Both the position numbers and the translations under genes were made by a program. A DNA stretch of 34,769 bases from Rhizophagus sp. LPA8_4_AMF. Its lineage: Eukaryota; Glomeromycota; Glomeromycetes; Glomerales; Glomeraceae. This document shows, piece by piece, positions 10,901 through 21,300 of the stretch. The stretch covers positions 1 to 34,769 of the forward strand of contig JADRCO010000395.1 in assembly GCA_021464525.1 (NCBI GenBank), given 5' to 3'. Under the pieces are notes generated by a model, which did not search any database, was not told the DNA's origin, and worked only from the letters and a program-made list of their open reading frames with translations. Position 1 is the stretch's first letter; every line of letters begins with the position of its first letter.

Positions 10901-12809
10901 GATGGGGTAGAGCTAAGTACTCATGAAAAATTGATCAAATGGATGAATGATTTGTATCAAAAGAAAACGGCTACTATAATTTCTTACAATAATCTCATCT
11001 CAGTTACTCAATTAAGACACAATATAATGTCAACAGATGACCTTGAATCATATAACGAAAAACAACCCGGAGTTGCTAATTTTAAAGAAAGGTTAACTTT
11101 AGATAAATGGGTTGGAGATAAAGTACATGATAATTTAGTAAGCTGGACTGAAGACTTTCAACTTTTTCAAGGATTAATAATTAATAAAGATTACGAAATA
11201 AAAATTAGCAATAAAATTGCCGTTAATTTTATTGAAATTCCAAAAGTCAATTTAAGCGAAAAAATTTATTTGAAGAAGATTAAGCCATCAACAAATTTAG
11301 AAACTATTTTAATTTCCAATAATATTTTTTCGATTAAAAATTTAAGTACTTTTCCATTTATTAGCGTTAACGATATTAATGCTAAAAGTTATAAGGATTA
11401 TATTTATTTTCTATTCAAATATGAGCGATATGAAATTCTATTAAATAAGGATCATATAAAACCCACAGGAGAATTTAAAAAAATAATAGAAAATGCACTT
11501 TCTAGTATAGAGCCATTAAAAGCTCTACAAAATATATTTAACGAATATGGTCATTTATTTCCTCAAAGAATTATTTTGGGAAGGTCTCTTAAAAATATTC
11601 TACCAGAAAAAAGTATTTCTTTTGATGATAATTCTGATATGATTAACTTTAACTTAGAATCACCCTCGGTACTTACGACATCTTATTACGATACTGATAT
11701 CGACATGGTTAACTTTAATTCAGAATTAACCATTTCAGATTATTTTCAAAATATTTCAAATATCTCATATCTTTTGACACAAGAAGGAGAAGTTGTTGAA
11801 AAGAACGATATACACAATTGGATTAAAAATCCAAAAAATAGTTTGGAAATTATTGAATATGATGATATAATCCCACTTTATAAAATTCTTGAAGTAGAGC
11901 AACAAAGAAAAATAGATGATATACTAAAAAACGATATTAGAATTATAATGACAGGTATTACTGATTTGAAAGATTTAGATAATAATAGTATCGTGCATTA
12001 CAAACGTATAAATTTAAACCCGGAATCAGTATTGGAGGATGAGGATTATGAAGTATTTGGAACAATAATTTCAGAAGATAATACGAAATTAGAAGACGTA
12101 TACGTTAATTTTGGATTATATGGCTTTAGTGGATTCTATGCAATAATAAGAAAATTAGAAGAAACAAGTATCGATATAACAAAATTGTACGTTATATGGA
12201 TGATTGTAGGAAACCCTTCAAAATTGTTAATCCTTAGTCCAAATAATCGAGAATTTCATGTTGATTATGCAAAAGAATCTATTACGTTACAACCTGACAA
12301 GTTAAACTATTATGTAAAAGCACCAATTCCATTATTTCAAGGATATGTCATTTCCATCCATGCATATTGCTCTTCAACAAATTACGAACCTATTAATATT
12401 ATTAAATTAGTTAAATGGAATGATGAGTTTATTAATATTCAATTAATTAATAATAAATCAAATATAATTACTTTTAACGATACTCGACCTGATGAAGATA
12501 ATAACTCATCAACAAATATTGATATAGATTTACATATTTGCATCCTATCTAGAGGTTATAAAACTTTAAAGATCGATAATGAGGAAAGAGAATTTTCTTT
12601 AGACTTATTTGGATTTATTTTAACTGAAAATTTTATGACATTAGAAATTTTAATTCTTTCTAAAGGTAATTTTTTTTTATATAAATTTTTCTATTAACAC
12701 CTAAAATTTCTAATATGTAAATATTTACATCCCATTAGAAGAAAATAATAATAATTCTTCTCACGTGAAGCGTAATTCACAAATTGATATGGATATTGAC
12801 GAATATTAG
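7935..12809 (+). CDS. zinc-ribbon / TKL kinase B fused to a MACPF-like module
   Basis: Exons: (7906 or ATG 7935)-7951, 8051-9053, 9123-9322, 9400-9983, 10081-10125, 10215-12665 and 12739-12809. All junctions are GT...AG and the phases match. The zinc-ribbon part starts without its own ATG near 8055, so it needs the ATG at 7935 or read-in from module A. The kinase looks intact: IAAGGFCNVYRAN, VAIK, IIHRDIHSGN, GDLGLS, APE and CWDSNPTHRPT. After the kinase tail the frame runs through a 45-nt exon into about 840 residues. These contain GHFLARKFLAGGQLFIKDF, then a second segment NEYGHLFPQRIILGR that aligns with the YG...GG block of the stand-alone MACPF-like proteins, and end in a short acidic tail (MDIDEY). 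The GTG at 10349 is only an internal codon. Combined with module A the model is 2,062 residues. Joining kinase and MACPF-like parts is supported by frame and splice sites, not by transcripts. Confidence 0.7.
9961..10236 (+). repeat. tandem direct duplication of an exon-intron unit
   Basis: Two units of about 145 and 130 bp start CACTAGTAGA (9961 and 10106). Each contains GTACGTATTATATTACTTTC and ends TTATTCATTAG. Each carries an exon end, a donor GTACGT, an intron and an acceptor. The second copy therefore adds a 45-nt exon (10081-10125) of 15 codons in phase with its neighbours. Confidence 0.8.
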
Positions 12810-14231
12810 ACACAAGTATTAAAACTGACACATCAACGACTCTGTAAAGTAATATTTAAGTTTTTGATATCGCTAATGGAAGAAGTTGCCATTTTATTTG
12901 GGATCATGCGAACATAATAGTCTGACGTGAAAAAATTTTGAATTATTATATACACATATTCATATTAGTTTCTGATTAAAGTTTCTTTTTTTTTAAATAT
13001 TATAAATTTTACATTAAATATAAGTTATGTAAGAATCATAAAATATATTACCAGTTTTTTAGTTTATTTTGTCTATTGTATATTAAAATAAAGTTATAAA
13101 ATTTTACGCCTTCACCTGCGGTATATTTGTATATTATTCATGAATTAAATCAATTCATATTATCCCTTGGTGTTATACGATCAACATTCGAGAGTAACAA
13201 AGTTAGTCTTCTTCGGCGATGTTTTCGATGAAATACTGATGAAATTCATCTTCATAAAAATAAATTTATTTTTATACCGGTAAATATTCCAATTACAGTA
13301 TTTTGCATAATTATTTTGCAGCTTGAAAATATTCTCTCTCTTTGTGATGTATAATAGTAGAATATTCTATCAATCGAAGTTTATCTACTTAATATCAGCG
13401 ATCCTACAAAATAATGTGCTTACTTATTTTTTGTCAGAACAGTTGCCTGAGCCGCTGAATAATTAAATGGCTTAACCAGCCAAGCTACTAATTTACATTC
13501 TATAAAAATTATTTATTTCGAATCAAATAATAATTTGCTGATATGAACCCAAAATATTTCAGAAATATTTATACTTTTTAACTATAATTTTATTACTGGT
13601 CAGAATTTGATAATCATTTGCAGCCATTTAAGCTGACTGAGATAGCGGCTGACTTCAAATTTTTGTATTGGTTAAGAACCTCCAATTATTTTTTAACGTA
13701 AATATTAATGATTTATTTCATCAAGAAAAATTTTGGAAAAAAATTTACTGCGCGATAATTTAAGCAGATAAAATATTCTATATAAATAACAACAAGTTTA
13801 TAAGAAAGGCATTCCATTAGTTCATTTGTAATAAAAAGTTTCGAATCCTAATATTTCAATTTTACAAAAAATATTGCAACATGGAACATTTAATATTCCA
13901 AATTTTATCATGTTCTCAAATATGTATATGATATTCTGATTTGGAGACTTTGAAGTATGACATTTAAATCATCATCTAGGACATCATTATCTTTGTCAAT
14001 TCCACTTTTTTTATTTGATCCCATAAAAGTTATTGAATAATTTTTAAGAATAAACTATAACATACTTATTATATGCTAACATTCTAATTAGTAAACAAAA
14101 ATATGATTTAGATAATTTAAAAACTACAATTATTTGTTAAATAATAATAAATGATAAAATAACATATAGAATACATTTAATTTCAAATAAGGAAAGAACA
14201 CATCATCAAAGCATGGTGTAATAAAATAAGG
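12810..14231. other. intergenic, no gene seen
   Basis: This is AT-rich spacer downstream of the kinase-MACPF unit. A minus-strand frame of fewer than 45 codons starting MGSNKKSGIDKDNDV (about 14024 down to 13908) is the only protein-like patch and is too short to call. No repeats or RNA genes were recognised. Confidence 0.4.
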
Positions 14232-14333
14232 CTAAAACTGATTTATTCTTTTAATAGCCCCGCATAATACTTTTCCAATTGTATCACGTCTGCAATTTCT
14301 TTCTCCTTCAAAGAATCCATAGAAAATAGGTAC
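14232..14333 (-). pseudogene. short coding-like fragment, unidentified
   Basis: A minus-strand reading without stops contains YGFFEGERNCRRDTIGKVL and ends at a TAG (14232-14234). Its amino-acid composition is protein-like, unlike the surrounding AT-rich frames. No start codon or upstream exon was found and I do not recognise the family. It could be the 3' exon of a lost gene or a chance frame. Confidence 0.25.
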
Positions 14334-14639
14334 TTGCATATATATTTTTCATTCGGTGTTCTTTTTATGGATGATTTATTGTTCAACAGTATTTATAAAA
14401 ATGTAAGAACACCTTGGGAATTAATATACAGTTGTAATACGGAATATGAAGTTTTGTTTAAAGTATAACACCTAATGGGCAATTGAGAAGAAATGTATGT
14501 TATGTGTGAACTAATCGCTGATGATTATCCTTGAACAGGTTTATTACCGGTGCAATACTATTATTGGTAGCATAAAATCATTCGATTTAGCAAATAATAA
14601 AAAGAAAATACTTAAGAAATATATTGATTTACTTCAAAA

Positions 14640-15565
14640 GAAATACATTATACATTTAGCATTATCTTTGTCTGATATTTCTAATTTTTTGTACTTACAA
14701 ATAGTACAAGTTTTGTTGCATTTACAATCAAACATATATTATCTTAATCCTTTGGTTAAAAAAAATTGGATTATAATCATAATTTTTTGATAAATAAAAA
14801 CTTACATATCTTGGATTAGGTTTTTAAATTCAATATATGGTTTTTTCCGCCAGTTAAATTTAAAAGGAATGAATTCATGAGAATTAGAAATAAGACTTTT
14901 TAAAATAAAGTGTGCAAAAAATAAAATTTGGTAAATTTAACATAACTGTTTGTTTTCGAACAATAAAAAAACGTGTATATTTTGAATTCCTTATTTAATT
15001 TGCAAAATTATGTCCTATTATAAGTATTATAAGGGAATTTTTTGAATCACTTGAAGAATTAAGGTTGCTTAATATAGGAGTCCCAAAGAAAGGAATATCG
15101 TTTTCTATTAAACTATATTTAGACTGTAATTTTATACTATCAATTTCATGATTACTATGTGAATTATATTTTTCTTTTATTAATTCAACACTTCAACTTA
15201 TAATTGCGATTCCGAAATTCCTTTTAAATACTATAAATTATAACACTTGGTTTTTCATTTGATTCTATAGCACGAAAAATTTGGCAATTAAAAAATATAT
15301 TTCTCGAATTTTCAGTATTAATGACCGATGCAAGATATCACGATCAGCATCTTTATTTTGAAACAATTTTTGAAATATGTGATGGTATGTCATTTAATTC
15401 TAAAAAATTCGGTACATTTCAGCTTCAATGTAAATTATATTCAAAATCTTTAGTTCTTGAATAAAGGGATTTTTTTCCAATAGACGTAAATGATTCTTTA
15501 CATAAATCATAAGATAAAAGTTGAAATATATTAATTTAAATCCATATAATCCCAATTTGAAATCT
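14640..15565 (-). pseudogene. broken third copy of the stand-alone MACPF-like gene (3' part)
   Basis: The plus strand here parallels the 3' half of the minus-strand gene at 2802-5042. It carries the C-terminal Cys block (CKCNKTCTICK), the segment that would encode the FFGIP-like motif (CCAAAGAAAGGAATA at about 15090), and the region around GATCAGCATCTTTATTTTGA. Several insertions, deletions and stops break the frame, for example near 15190-15240 and 15330-15480. The 5' half is missing: homology fades at about 15565, 150 bp before the transposon-like repeat at 15715. It lacks the polypurine insert of gene 1. The plus-strand open frame at 14521-14790 is a shadow of it. Confidence 0.7.
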
Positions 15566-15714
15566 TTTATAAGTATAAAAATATATATTTAATTGATTGT
15601 CATTTAATTAGTTAGTTTTCTGTAAAAGTTGACTCAAAAATCATTAAATAAAATTATCATTTCAAATATTTTGATAGATTTTATTATAGTTATTACTAGG
15701 AAATCGGAATATTT

Positions 15715-15820
15715 CAGGGGTTCAAAAAGGAAATAACACGAATGTGGAGATTATTCAAAAAAGGAAATAGTGGTGATTTTTGTGGAAGGACGTTTTTGCA
15801 TGGGATAAGCAAATTTTTTT
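15715..15820. repeat. dispersed repeat A, copy 1 (possible hAT 5' terminus)
   Basis: The repeat starts CAGGGGTTCAAAAAGG and contains AAATAACACGAATGTG, GTGGTGATTTTTGTGGAAGG and GCATGGGATAA. The same sequence, about 90% alike, is at 34549-34656 in the same orientation. CAGGGG is a common hAT terminal sequence, and a BED-finger remnant lies 420 bp downstream, so this may be the 5' end of a hAT transposon. No matching 3' end was found. Confidence 0.6.
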
Positions 15821-16136
15821 CGAAGTCCTCAGCTTCGCTCTGGACAATAATTCAAATTTAAATTTCAATTTTAATTCTTTCTAATAATAAAGAATTAAGG
15901 GTTTGGCAGGCTGTGATCAATAGAGCTTCCCTTAACGGGTAACGTAACTAGAATACTCTAGGATTTATCCTATTAGCCTATATATCCAGCTGGTTTTTAT
16001 AGAGTATCCGTGTATTGATTGAGTTATCCGGATTATACTTTTGGATATCCTAGGTTTAATAAAAGTTTATAGCTTAATTGTTACTTAATGTTAATAAATA
16101 ACATAAGCTTCTTAAAGCTTTTTAACTCTTCTAAAA

Positions 16137-16587
16137 ATGGCCACCAGTAATAATAAAGAAACCACACTGGCACAATATGATATAAATAATAATATGCAAG
16201 ATATCGAAAATGTCACAAGTGACTGTGAACAGTCTTCATCAAAATCTTTAAGCACCTTTACATTAGCTTTTGATAACATGAATGAAGTTACATATAATAA
16301 GGACATTTAGGGCCTCAACGCAAATTCGTAGTTGGATTTGGAATTGTTTTTTTGAATGTGAACAATATCTTAATGAAGAGGAGAAATGTGGTGCAAAAAT
16401 TGAATTTAGTGGACCAACCGGAAATGTAAATCACCCATCTTGCACGAAACATCATATATATGAAGCTATGCCATTTCCAAAGGAATCATCATCAATACAT
16501 CAAACCTCTTCAACACCTTCGATATGGTCAGTTAAAAAGCGACACATGATTGATAATTCAAGATTGTCAACCACTATATCTCTTTAG
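16137..16587 (+). pseudogene. hAT-type transposase remnant, N-terminal BED zinc-finger part
   Basis: An ATG at 16137 opens a 57-codon frame (MATSNNKETTLAQYDI...) ending at TAG 16308-16310. An overlapping frame (from about 16285) continues with a BED-finger-like pattern: SWIWNCFFEC, then EEKCGAKIEFSGPTG, then a Cys/His pair (CTKHH). It stops at 16587. The shift between the two frames and the absence of the catalytic RNase-H-like and dimerisation regions mean it is dead. Together with repeat A upstream it suggests a decayed hAT element. BED identity is judged from residue spacing only. Confidence 0.45.
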
Positions 16588-16592
16588 GTATA

Positions 16593-17065
16593 GTCACGTG
16601 AAAATCCTACATTTGGCCATGTGAAATTCATTAAGAAAAAGTTTTTCCCTCAAGAATTACAGTAAAATACTTTCCCATTTTAGGAGTTGGAACCGTCCAA
16701 AAAACCTTAACCGGTTAATAACCGGTTAACCAAGGGTCTTAACCAGTTAATTAACCGGTTAATATTAAAAAACTTTTTGCTGCAAATTGTACCGATTTTT
16801 GATTTTACTTGCATATTTAGTTGTAGGAAGAACATATTTCATTAAAAGTGTTATCAATAAATAGAAAAAAATAGAAAAAATTTGGCATTAAAGCTTCAAG
16901 TTTAGGAACATGTGACCGAAATTGACATATCTCTGGGTCGCATTATATAAATTTGACCAGAATTATGGGAATATAGTATTAACCGGTTAACCGATTTTCA
17001 AAATCCTTTAACCGGTTAACATTAACCGGTTCTAATCCCTAGCCCATTTTCGTTCACTTGCAAGA
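16593..17065. repeat. dispersed repeat C, copy 2 (interrupted by a MITE)
   Basis: The left part (16593-16680) holds CCTACATTTGG, CCCTCAAGAATTA and AGTAAAATACTTTCCCATTT. The right part (17042-17065) resumes at CCCATTTTCGTTCACTTGC. Both halves match copy 1 at 1558-1690 in order, with the MITE of 16681-17041 inserted between them. Confidence 0.55.
16681..17041. mobile_element. hAT-type MITE with AACCGGTT subterminal repeats
   Basis: The 361-bp element starts TAGGAGTTGGAACCG and ends CGGTTCTAATCCCTA, whose reverse complement is TAGGGATTAGAACCG, so the terminal inverted repeats match at 12 of 15 positions. TTAACCGGTTAA-type palindromes cluster near both ends (16712-16762 and 16978-17031). An 8-bp target duplication flanks it: TCCCATTT at 16673-16680 and GCCCATTT at 17042-17049, one mismatch. 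The uninterrupted repeat copy near 1650 reads GCCCATTT, confirming the target octamer. Eight-base duplications and TAGGG/CAGGG ends are typical of hAT. There is no coding capacity. Confidence 0.8.
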
Positions 17066-18367
17066 ACATTTCATAATGTTCAGTAACCTTTATCTTCGTG
17101 TTATTTCCCTTTCGACATTTAGGATAAATAATTTGGTTTTTCATCTTAAAGTGAGAACTGGTTAATTATTAATACTAATTTTATTGATTGTTAATTCATA
17201 GACCAAATCGCTTAAAAATATTGAGGTTTAGCAGATCACTTTAGTCAAAAGAAAAACCCAATGTGGGATCCCTGAATTAGTTCCTTTGAAAGTAATTATA
17301 GTTGATTTATTATTAGTTATGAGTACATGATATTAAAAAGAAACTTCTTTTAAAAATAAGTTTAAAAATAAATGAAAGTCTATACACGCTCCAACATAAG
17401 CTTTAATCATATTTACAAAAAATGTAAATCAATCCACGAAAGCAATTATTTATTTCATTTTTGGTAAACGAATTTCTGGTTTTTTTTTCATTATTTAGTA
17501 AATAATATGCTTATATTTCTTTATAGTTTGCATAAAGCAAATATTGTTATTTTAGGTCCGTAAAAAATAGGTTTTACATTACACTTGTATTTACCTGCGG
17601 ATTATGACATTATGTGAGCACCATATCATTCTTGGATGAATCCAGCCGACTGTAATAATCATTATATTGAAAATAGGAATAATGGACGAACTTTAACAAA
17701 ATAATCAGCGGCAGAAATTTCCACGAACCGAATAAGAGGAATAAATTGACTCATCAATAATATTAATCTGTCACGTGATCGAAGTTCGATGTAGTTCACC
17801 GCAGCATTTCTGAAATTCCTACAAGATTTTTGCGAAAAAATTCCACAATAGCCATCTGGTATTACTTATTCTGCCCAAATTTGCAAAATTTTTTCGGGCA
17901 GTTGGGACATTTTTCGACTTAACTATATGATTTAAAAAGATGATATCTTCTCAAGAAGGACGTAATTAATATCATTTTGAGGATTTATTAAAAAAGAAAG
18001 ATGCATAATTATTTTATTTGCTCATGTTCGATTTTGAACTGTATTGCTACACTTGTTTATTGTCTTATCATGATTAAAAGAAACTTATACATTTTCTTAC
18101 AAAAGAAAATTAATTCAAGGAATCGCGGATATATAATTTCATAATTTATTTAAAAATATAACTGTAAAACTTATAAAATTTGAATCAATCAGTAAGTAAA
18201 AAAAGTCGTTTGGTAAATACTATATAGATAAAATAAGCTAGCCATCTATCTAAGACAACTTCTGCAGAATAGATCATCTTGTATATTATGAAATGCTCGT
18301 GACGAAAGGTTGGTTTTAAGAGAATATTTCTGTCTTTTCTATCTTTCTTGTAATTGCCAATGTATAA
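17066..18367. other. intergenic, no gene seen
   Basis: AT-rich spacer. It contains a small inverted repeat at about 17872-17902 (CTGCCCAAA ... TTCGGGCAG) and otherwise no feature I can support. The last part should include the 3' UTR of the minus-strand pseudokinase gene. Confidence 0.4.
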
Positions 18368-21300
18368 TTAATTAGCCAAGCGGAAAGTTTTTAATTGATT
18401 ATATTTATTATTAATATTTCCACCCATTTCGATAAATTCTTCTTCGATTTTCTTTATTTTATCAATTTTTCTTCGATTACCTTTCCTAATTTCTTCTTTG
18501 GTAATTATTCCAGTTATTTTTTCTTCACTTTCCTTACTTACTTTGTCTATAAAATTCTGATATACTTCGTCAGTCATTTCGATAATTTTTTTTACTTTTC
18601 TTACTTTTCTTTATCATTTCAGTTTTTAAGCCGATTTCTTCTTCATTTTTCCTTCTGTTTTTAGTTTTATTATCATAATCTTTTGCCAAACTATTAATTT
18701 CATTATCATCCACGCTTTTCTTATTTTTGATTTTCTCTCTTGTTTCAGTTTTGTTACAAATTTTCGCTACCAGATCATAAATTTTTTCCTCTTCCCAGAT
18801 AATAGTATTAGTTGATGGCCTTTTACCAGTTTTAAGAAAATCATTTACGTCTCTGGTCATAGAATGAATTTTTTTATAAACTGAATTACTATCTCGATTA
18901 ATATTTGTTGCCTCAATTGCTTTGCTACAAGCATAAAGATGATTATTAAACCATAAATCAAAGTTATCATTAATAAAAGTTAGGACTTCAATAAGATCTG
19001 AAGGACTAAAACGTCCTTTTTCTTTAAAAATAAGGGATAAAGAATAATTTAATTAATATAGATTTTTTTTTTTCAAATGCAAATATAAATTAAAGGCAAA
19101 TAGAATAAACTAACTAATTGGATAATATTTAAAAAAATAATTACCTTTTATACTAATACTTTTATTCGACTTTTTACGAGGCACCTGATAATCATACTTA
19201 TTTATATACGATGTTCCGATTGTTAATTTATCAACGCTAAAAAATATATATATATAAAAATAAATTGTGAATACTAATAATTAATACAAAGAAAGTATTA
19301 TATAAAGTTAACATACCTTATGTCCATTTCAATGTCACTGTCACTTATAGCAATTTCACTCGATAATTCATCATAAAAATTTTCTTTGCTTAAAGTATAT
19401 CCGATTAAATCTAAAGGAAATTCTGTTATTTCATAATCAATCTTCAAATTTTTGTCAATAGTAGACAGAAAACAAATATGTAAATTTATTTCTTCATCAA
19501 GTTGAGTATCACTGAAAGTAATTATATTTGATTTATTATATTTTATTTCAAAAGTGATATACTCATCATTCCATTCGACTAGTTTAATATTAATAGGCTC
19601 ATAATTTGTTGAAGAGTAATATGCATAAACGGAAATAGTATATCCACGAGATAATGGAGAAGGTGATTTTATGCAATAGTTTGATTTATCGGATTGCATT
19701 ATAATAGACTCTTTAATGCAATCAACTTGAAGTTCTCGATTCTTTGGACTAAGAACTAACAGTTTTGATGGATCTCCAACGATCATCCATAAAACAGAAC
19801 ACTTTGTTATATCAATATTCGTTCCTTCCAATTTTTTTATTATTGCATAGAATCCATTAACGTCATATAATCCAAAATTAACATAAGCAAATACCGTATT
19901 ATCTCCTGAAATTATTGATCCAAATACTTCATAATCCTCATCTCCCAATACTGAATTTGGATTTAAATTTATGCGTTTGTAATGCACGATATTTTTATTA
20001 TCTAAATCTTTCAAATCAGTAATGCCTGTCATTATAATTCTAAGATTATTTTTTAATATATCTTCTATCTTTCTTTGTTGTACTACTCTTAAAATTTTAT
20101 ATAAGGGAATTATATTATCAAATTCAATAATTTCCAAATTATTATTCGCATCATTAATCCAATTACGTATATTATTCTTTTCAACAACTTCCCCTTCTTG
20201 TGTCAACAGATATGAAATATTTCGACAATAATCTAATTCTGAATTAACGTTAGTCATGTCGATATCAGTATCATAAGATGTCGTGGGTATCGTATCTGAA
20301 TTATCTTTTTCTGGTAAAATATTTTTAAGAGACCGTCCCAAAATAATTCTTTGAGGAAACAAATTGCCATATTCATTGAAGATACTTTGTAGAGCTTCTA
20401 ATGGCTTCATACTATTAAGCGCATTTTCTATTAATTGTTCAAATTCTTTTGTGGGTTTAATATGATCCTTATTTAAGAGAATTTCATATCGTTCACATTT
20501 TAATAAAATATGAACATGATCCCCATAGTTTTTTATATTACTTTTAATAAACGGAAAAGTACTTAAACCTTTAATAGAAAAAATATTATTGGAGATTAAA
20601 ATCACTTCCATTTTTGTTGTTGGCTTAATTTTCATCGAATAAACTTTTTCTCTTAAATTGACTTTAGGAATTTCAATAAAATTTACGGCAATTTCCTTGC
20701 TAATTGTTATTTCGTAATCTTTATTAATTACTAATCCTTGAAAAAGTTGTAAATCTTTGGTCCAGCTTACTAGATTATCATGCATTTCATCTCCAATCCA
20801 CTCTTCTAGAGTTAACCTTTCTTTAAAATTAGCAACTCCAGGTTGTTTTTCGTTAAATGATTCAAGGTTATCTATTGATAGTGTACTGTATCTTAATTGA
20901 TTAATTGGGATGAGATTATTGTAAGAAATTATAGTAGCTGTTTTCTTTTGATATAAGTCATTCATCCACTTGGTTAATTTTTTGTGACTATTTAGCTCTT
21001 CTCCATCCATCGTTACTATTTTTGGTAAAAGATCCAAGTCGAATAAATTGTTAAATTGAATTTCCGCAGAAAATTTAGCTGAATTGTATACATAGAATAA
21101 ATAAAATTTTAAAATACTAATTTGTGCAGAAGTGGCTAAATTAAAATCTTTAATAAATAATTGTCCACCAGCCAAAAATTTTCTCGCAAGAAAATGGCCA
21201 TATGATAATTCATCATAATACCCATATATTGAAAAAGTATCAACCAAATCCCCATTATAAATAATTTTGGTAATTGGAAAATTTATGCACATATCCTTGC

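Noticed and set aside
10349..12697. Reading the MACPF-like module as a separate gene starting at 10349
   Set aside because: The codon is GTG and the frame is open upstream to an acceptor at 10213-10214 in phase with the kinase exons; the last exon is also spliced at 12666.
14521..14790. 89-codon plus-strand open frame
   Set aside because: Antisense shadow of the MACPF-like pseudogene's C-terminal part and its flank.
18395..18664. Phe/Ser-rich plus-strand open frame that looks membrane-like
   Set aside because: Antisense of the Lys/Glu-rich coiled-coil tail; composition is a reverse-strand artefact.
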